DNA from: Hyphomicrobiales bacterium
Lineage (GTDB): Bacteria > Pseudomonadota > Alphaproteobacteria > Rhizobiales > Aestuariivirgaceae
DNA: 42,960 nucleotides
Assembly (NCBI GenBank): GCA_025359265.1
Contig: JANYHB010000044.1
Location: 1 to 42,960, forward strand
Reading direction: 5' to 3'
In this document: positions 38,685 to 42,960 of the stretch, in pieces
How positions within the stretch are numbered: position 1 is the stretch's first letter
Layout of the letters: each line of letters opens with the position of its first letter
The notes under the pieces: generated by a model
Database searches by the model: none
Seen by the model: the letters and a program-made list of their open reading frames with translations, nothing else
What the model was told of the DNA's origin: nothing
Translations under genes and position numbers: made by a program

Positions 38685-39030
38685 GTACAAACCCAACCCA
38701 TCCCTCTAGAGCGAGTAGCCTCCCCGCCCTTGTGAGTTGCAAATTGATCAAATCTTAATGATTTGTACAGAGGCAGTTTGTGGAAACACCGCTCATATTG
38801 CGATGCACACTTCAGTTCAGACCACAACTGTTGCAAACAAGCCGCGCTTTTAACACGTAAATGCGTTTATGGCACCATTGCAACACTATCATATGAAACT
38901 TATAGGCATAACCTGTGAACAACCCACATAATGCGCCCCACCCAGTCGCAATGCACATAATGCAGCATTTAATATCCCGCGATTCGCCGTGAACCTTGGA
39001 AGCAACCAGAAAAATAGGAGCAAATAAACG
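38685..39030. other. Long divergent intergenic region between the cold-shock gene and gloA
   Basis: No gene is supported. It must contain promoters for both flanking genes. Seen in it: a CAAATC-TTAAT-GATTTG inverted repeat (about 38744-38760), and two direct copies of CACATAATGC at 38935-38944 and 38954-38963, the second inside the palindrome TGCACATAATGCA. An AGGAG ribosome site precedes gloA. Confidence 0.5.
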
Positions 39031-39456
39031 ATGCAATATCTTCATACCATGATCCGCGTTACGGATCTTGACAAGTCTATTGACTTTTTCACGCGGATTT
39101 TAGGCTTTGTCGAACAACGCCGCCATGTAAGTGAGAAGGGTCGCTTCACCCTGGTGTTCGTGGCGTGCCCCGAAACCCCGGACTGCCCCGTGGAGTTGAC
39201 CTATAATTGGGATCCTGAAGTTTACACCGGCGGACGCAACTTCGGGCATCTCGCCATCGCCGTCGATAACATTTATGATTATTGTGCGGCATTGATGAAG
39301 CATGGTGTCGTCATCAACCGCCCGCCGCGTGATGGTCGTATGGCCTTCATCAAAACACCGGATGGCATTTCGATTGAAGTTCTGCAACGCGGCGAAGGCG
39401 AGCATCTGCCGGTGGCTGAACCCTGGGCAAGCATGCCCAACATCGGCAGCTGGTAA
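39031..39456 (+). CDS. gloA: Lactoylglutathione lyase (glyoxalase I)
   Basis: GloA converts the methylglyoxal-glutathione adduct to S-lactoylglutathione. The 141-residue VOC-fold protein has the metal ligands expected for the family: histidine 5 (LHTMIRV), a glutamate in VELTYNW, histidine in FGHLAIAVD and glutamate in ISIEVLQ. The C-terminal extension EPWASMPNIGSW is typical of alphaproteobacterial GloA. It converges on putA with only 2 bases between the stop codons. Confidence 0.95.
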   Translation: MQYLHTMIRVTDLDKSIDFFTRILGFVEQRRHVSEKGRFTLVFVACPETPDCPVELTYNWDPEVYTGGRNFGHLAIAVDNIYDYCAALMKHGVVINRPPRDGRMAFIKTPDGISIEVLQRGEGEHLPVAEPWASMPNIGSW

Positions 39457-39458
39457 AC

Positions 39459-42400
39459 TCAATCTCCCATCGCCAACAGGGTTGCATTGCCGCCGGATGC
39501 CGTGGTGTCGCGGGATAATACGCGCTCCACGGCGAAGCGGTGCAAGTAATGCGGGCCACCGGCCTTCGGGCCAGTGCCCGATAGGCCTTCACCCCCGAAC
39601 GGCTGTGCGCCCACCACAGCGCCGATTTGGTTGCGGTTGACATAAAGATTGCCAACCCGCGCCGCTTTACGCACCTGATCAACTGTATCTTCAATGCGGG
39701 TGTGAAGCCCAAGGGTGAGGCCGAATCCCTTGTCGTTCAACGCCCCGACAACTTGAGTGAGTTGCGAAGCCTGATAGCGCACCACATGCAAAATCGGGCC
39801 GAACACTTCTTGTGTAAGCGCGTTGAGATCAGGCAACTCATAAGCTGCAGGCCCAACAAAACATCCGGCAGCGCAGGAAGGCGGCAGCACCAGATTGCAA
39901 ATTGTTTTGCCAACCTTGGCCATCAGCGCTTTATGGGCCTCTAATTTGCCCCGGGCTGTCTCATCAATCACGGGCCCAACGTCCGTGGCATACTCCATCG
40001 GATCACCGATGCACAATTCATCCATGGCACCGCGCAGCATCTCGGTCACCCGCGCCGCCACATCGTCTTGCACAAACAAAATCCGCGCCGCTGAACAGCG
40101 CTGCCCGGCGCTGTCAAACGCCGATGCCACCACATCGCGCACGGCCTGCTCGGCCAAGGCGGTGCTATCCATAATCATGGCATTCATGCCACCCGTTTCA
40201 GCAATCAAGGTGGCCAAGGGGCCGGGCTTCTGGGCGAGAGCTTGCGCAATAACGGTTGCCGTGGCGTTGGAGCCGGTAAACGCAACGCCCGCAAGCTTGG
40301 CATTCGTTAAAAGTTTTGCGCCGATGCGCGCACCAGCGCCGGGCAGAAAATGCAGCACGTCTGGCGGCACCCCCGCTTCATGCAACAGCTGCACCGCAAG
40401 GCAAGCAACCAGTGGTGTTTGCTCAGCGGGCTTGGCGATGGCGGCATTGCCAGATGCCAAAGCAGCCGCCACCTGCCCCGTGAAAATGGCCAGAGGAAAA
40501 TTCCACGGCGAGATGCAGGCAAACACCCCGCGACCATGCAAGCTCAACTCGTTCTGTTCTCCCGTCGGGCCAGGCAAAGTTTGCGGTTGCTCAAACTCAA
40601 GGCGCGCGCGCTGAGCATAATAACGCAAAAAATCCACCGCTTCGCGCCAATCGGCTTGGGCATTGTCAAGGGTCTTGCCCGCCTCACGCATCAGCAAAGA
40701 GAAAAACACGTGGCGCTTCTTCTGATAAAGCTCAGCTGCGCGTTCTAAAATCTTCGCGCGCGCCGCGCCACCGTTTTGGCACCAAGACTGTTGTGCCTTG
40801 GCGGCAAACTCCACCGCAGATGCAATATCGCCATCGCGCGTTTCAACCACCCGACCTACAATGATTGATCGGTCTTGCGGAGAGGTCACCCTGTGTTCAA
40901 CATCGCCGCGCATATTTTTGCCATTAACGATTGGTTGTGCCGCAAAAGTTTCAGCCGAAGCCAAACCAATGCCCTGCATTATCTCGGCGCGGGTTGCGCC
41001 ATGCCAGAATGGCACACCCATTGAATTGCTGCGTCCGTCAAACAGGTTTGCCGGCGAGCGGATTTTAAGATTGGCGATAGGCGTTAAGGCACGAACTTGC
41101 TCAACCGGGTTCTGCACTATCGCCGCAACCTCCACTTGCCGATCAGCCAAGCGATTGACAAATGACGTGTTTGCCCCATTCTCCAACAATCGCCGTACCA
41201 AATAAGCCAACAGGTCTTCATGGCTGCCCACTGGCGCATAAATCCGGATGGGCTGTTTGATTTCGCTTTGCGCCACTTGAGCATAAAGCGCTTCACCCAT
41301 GCCGAACAGGCGTTGGAATTCAAAATTGCGATGACTGCCAGCCATCACATGCACAGCCGCAATCGTCTGCGCATTGTGGGTGGCAAATTGTGGGTAGAAG
41401 TTATCACCGTGGTCCAGCATATATTTTGCGCAGGCCAGATAGCTGACATCAGTAGAAACTTTCCGAGTGAATACGGGGAAACTTGCAAACCCACCTTCTT
41501 GCGCTCGTTTGATTTCGGTGTCCCAATAAGCACCTTTGACCAAACGTACCGGCAGCACGCGGCCCGTCTCCACGGCCAAAGCCGCCAGCCATTCCAACAC
41601 CGGCCTGGCGCGGCGGCCATAGGCTTGCACGGCAAGGCCCAGGCCGTTCCAACCCTTTAATTCAGGCCTGGCCGCCAGCAACTCCAAAACGCTGAGTGAA
41701 ATATCCAGCCGCGCCGCCTCTTCCGCATCAATGGTTAAACCCATATTGCGCGAGTGGGCGATAACGCACAGACGCAACATTTTCTCCACAAGCGGCGGGA
41801 TGCACCCGCTTTTATTTTTCTCCTCATAGCGCGCATGCAAGGCAGATAATTTGACTGATATTGATGGCTGCGCAAATACATCGCCGCCCCCCTTTGCCGA
41901 TTCACCAATGGTCTGAGCGGCCTTTTCATAGGCCGTGAAATAACGCTCAGCATCTGCCGCCGTCATCGCACTTTCGCCCAGCATATCAAAAGAGAACCGC
42001 GTCAGCGACGTTGCATCTTTGGCACCATTGCGCAGAGCTTCCGCAATGGTGCGGCCCAACACAAATTGCCCGCCCATAATGCGCATGGCCTGCTTCATGG
42101 CAGCACGCACCACGGGTTCACCAGATTTGCCAATCAGTTTTTTGAGGAATGATGATGGCGTGTTCTTCGCTTCCCGGCCAAGCTCAACGAAGCGCCCGGT
42201 TAGCATTAAGCCCCAGGCCGAGGCATTGACGAACATCGATTGCGACTGCCCCACATGATCAGCCCAATCACGACCAGCCAGTTTATCGGCGATCAGGCGG
42301 TCGGCCGTTTCCGCATCGGGCACGCGCAACAGCGCTTCGGCGAGGCACATGAGCACCACGCCCTCTTCAGAGGTAAGCGCGAATTGCTGCATGAAGGCGT

Positions 42401-42572
42401 CTATGCCCGTTTGGCTGTGCTGATTGGCGCGAACGCCCCTAACGATAGTGGCCGCCAGTGCGGTGACACGCGCTGCCTCATCTGGCGCAAGCGCGGCGGC
42501 GTTGGCAAGTGCAGTGACCAATGCCTGCTCATCCGCAAAAAGCGCCTCGGAAATTTTCAAACGATCTGGCAC
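39459..42572 (-). CDS. putA: Bifunctional proline dehydrogenase / 1-pyrroline-5-carboxylate dehydrogenase
   Basis: PutA oxidises proline to glutamate. The 1037-residue protein has an N-terminal FAD-dependent proline dehydrogenase barrel (to about 480; motifs SVKLSALHARYE, VRLVKGAYWD, FATHNAQT) and a C-terminal NAD-dependent aldehyde dehydrogenase (from about 545) with glutamate 792 in AETGGMN and the catalytic cysteine 826 in AGQRCSAAR. There is no ribbon-helix-helix DNA-binding domain at the N terminus, so unlike enterobacterial PutA it cannot repress its own gene that way. It starts at GTG 42572 with GAGGAG 8 bases upstream. Confidence 0.97.
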   Translation of the reverse strand: MPDRLKISEALFADEQALVTALANAAALAPDEAARVTALAATIVRGVRANQHSQTGIDAFMQQFALTSEEGVVLMCLAEALLRVPDAETADRLIADKLAGRDWADHVGQSQSMFVNASAWGLMLTGRFVELGREAKNTPSSFLKKLIGKSGEPVVRAAMKQAMRIMGGQFVLGRTIAEALRNGAKDATSLTRFSFDMLGESAMTAADAERYFTAYEKAAQTIGESAKGGGDVFAQPSISVKLSALHARYEEKNKSGCIPPLVEKMLRLCVIAHSRNMGLTIDAEEAARLDISLSVLELLAARPELKGWNGLGLAVQAYGRRARPVLEWLAALAVETGRVLPVRLVKGAYWDTEIKRAQEGGFASFPVFTRKVSTDVSYLACAKYMLDHGDNFYPQFATHNAQTIAAVHVMAGSHRNFEFQRLFGMGEALYAQVAQSEIKQPIRIYAPVGSHEDLLAYLVRRLLENGANTSFVNRLADRQVEVAAIVQNPVEQVRALTPIANLKIRSPANLFDGRSNSMGVPFWHGATRAEIMQGIGLASAETFAAQPIVNGKNMRGDVEHRVTSPQDRSIIVGRVVETRDGDIASAVEFAAKAQQSWCQNGGAARAKILERAAELYQKKRHVFFSLLMREAGKTLDNAQADWREAVDFLRYYAQRARLEFEQPQTLPGPTGEQNELSLHGRGVFACISPWNFPLAIFTGQVAAALASGNAAIAKPAEQTPLVACLAVQLLHEAGVPPDVLHFLPGAGARIGAKLLTNAKLAGVAFTGSNATATVIAQALAQKPGPLATLIAETGGMNAMIMDSTALAEQAVRDVVASAFDSAGQRCSAARILFVQDDVAARVTEMLRGAMDELCIGDPMEYATDVGPVIDETARGKLEAHKALMAKVGKTICNLVLPPSCAAGCFVGPAAYELPDLNALTQEVFGPILHVVRYQASQLTQVVGALNDKGFGLTLGLHTRIEDTVDQVRKAARVGNLYVNRNQIGAVVGAQPFGGEGLSGTGPKAGGPHYLHRFAVERVLSRDTTASGGNATLLAMGD

Positions 42573-42588
42573 GGCAAACGCTCCTCAG

Positions 42589-42606
42589 TTATTCTCCTGA
42601 GGATAA
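42589..42606. promoter_or_regulatory. Palindromic candidate operator before putA
   Basis: TTATTCTCCTGAGGATAA is an interrupted palindrome (TTAT-x-CTC-xx-GAG-x-ATAA) 17 bases above the putA start codon. Its form is like the sites of Lrp-family regulators, and alphaproteobacterial putA genes are often controlled by the Lrp-type activator PutR; no regulator gene is in view. The family is inferred. Confidence 0.35.
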
Positions 42607-42689
42607 TGGATTGATCAAGCCGATGCACCTTCGATTACGACAAGCGCAGTGCGCATAGTTCTGTGACTTGCCCTTGGGGCCTTTTGACA

Positions 42690-42960
42690 TCAGTTAGCCC
42701 GCTTCCCCGCCCGGTTCACGCCGCTCACCACCGCCTTAAGCGGGGCCACCACGATGTTCTTATCAATGCCCACACCGAACAGCGTTGTGCCATCAACGAG
42801 GCGCAGTTCCACATAAGCCACAGCGGAGGCAATGCCGCCCGTGCCACTTAGCGCATCTTCCCGTCGCTGAACCGCCCCCCGTCTTCCCCCAAACGAGGGA
42901 TGCCCGTGGCTTCGTTTTGGACTATGCTGGTTTGTCTTTGCGCCTCGTTTTCAAGATCAG
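42690..42960 (-). pseudogene. leuA: 3' fragment resembling 2-isopropylmalate synthase (leuA), frame-disrupted
   Basis: On the minus strand the frame ending with TGA at 42690 encodes a C-terminal stretch (EDALSGTGGIASAVAYVEL, then LFGVGIDKNIV and LKAVVSGVNRA) that matches the regulatory-domain end of the longer LeuA type. In this frame a TGA stands at 42951-42953, so it cannot be a long gene here. A second frame, open at the window edge, reads through to a TAA at 42848-42850 and crosses a run of six C (42875-42880); a one-base change there would join the two frames. The sequence upstream of the run does not look like LeuA, so a frameshift, a truncated copy or an assembly error near the window end are all possible. 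Confidence 0.5.

Overview
The window reads as chromosomal DNA of an alphaproteobacterium, most likely of the Hyphomicrobiales (Rhizobiales). The reasons are the families and their layout: clpP-clpX-lon, a DUF1800/DUF1501 pair, a twin cold-shock-domain protein beside a DUF192 gene, an alphaproteobacterial GloA, and a GTTC-N7-ATTC element before uvrA that resembles the alphaproteobacterial LexA box. Almost all of it is housekeeping sequence. I do not see a phage, an insertion sequence with a transposase, a CRISPR array or a recognisable defence island.

Layout. 1-4603: protein quality control on the minus strand (clpP, clpX, lon; lon loses only the last base of its stop codon at the window edge). 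4694-8422: an aspartyl/asparaginyl-hydroxylase-like gene and a divergent, translationally coupled DUF1800/Tat-exported DUF1501 pair, lying between clpP and tig. 8462-13000: tig, tRNA-Leu(UAG), and a degP-type protease overlapping rarA. 12972-14141: a PLP-dependent ornithine/lysine-type decarboxylase, divergent from degP. 14281-19851: recQ and uvrA divergent across a candidate SOS box, with a HEPN-like gene of unknown role overlapping the end of uvrA. 19852-20230: a non-coding repeat cluster. 20231-24020: a hypothetical gene, then glmU-glmS (UDP-GlcNAc synthesis). 24173-27303: tRNA-Lys(UUU) and a four-gene polar amino acid ABC importer. 27572-30760: a tight minus-strand cluster of periplasmic cyclophilin, cytoplasmic cyclophilin, queA and tgt, the last two making queuosine. 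30856-33052: rlmB, a glycine-rich exported protein, tRNA-Thr(UGU). 33053-35512: an AT-richer accessory stretch with an animal-type haem peroxidase. 35513-38684: serS-surE, a DUF192 protein and a twin cold-shock protein. 39031-42572: gloA convergent with a two-domain putA. 42690-42960: a frame-disrupted 3' fragment resembling leuA.

The most notable points are a Tgt that has lost three of the four residues that bind structural zinc in its family, the HEPN-motif gene fused by a 4-base overlap to uvrA, a complete animal-type peroxidase in AT-rich flanking DNA beside tRNA-Thr, a cluster of short repeats between uvrA and glmS, and the broken leuA-like end. None of these amounts to clear evidence for a new multi-gene system. 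Start codons were chosen by hand from ribosome binding sites, overlaps and N-terminal motifs; family assignments are from recognised motifs, not from database searches.
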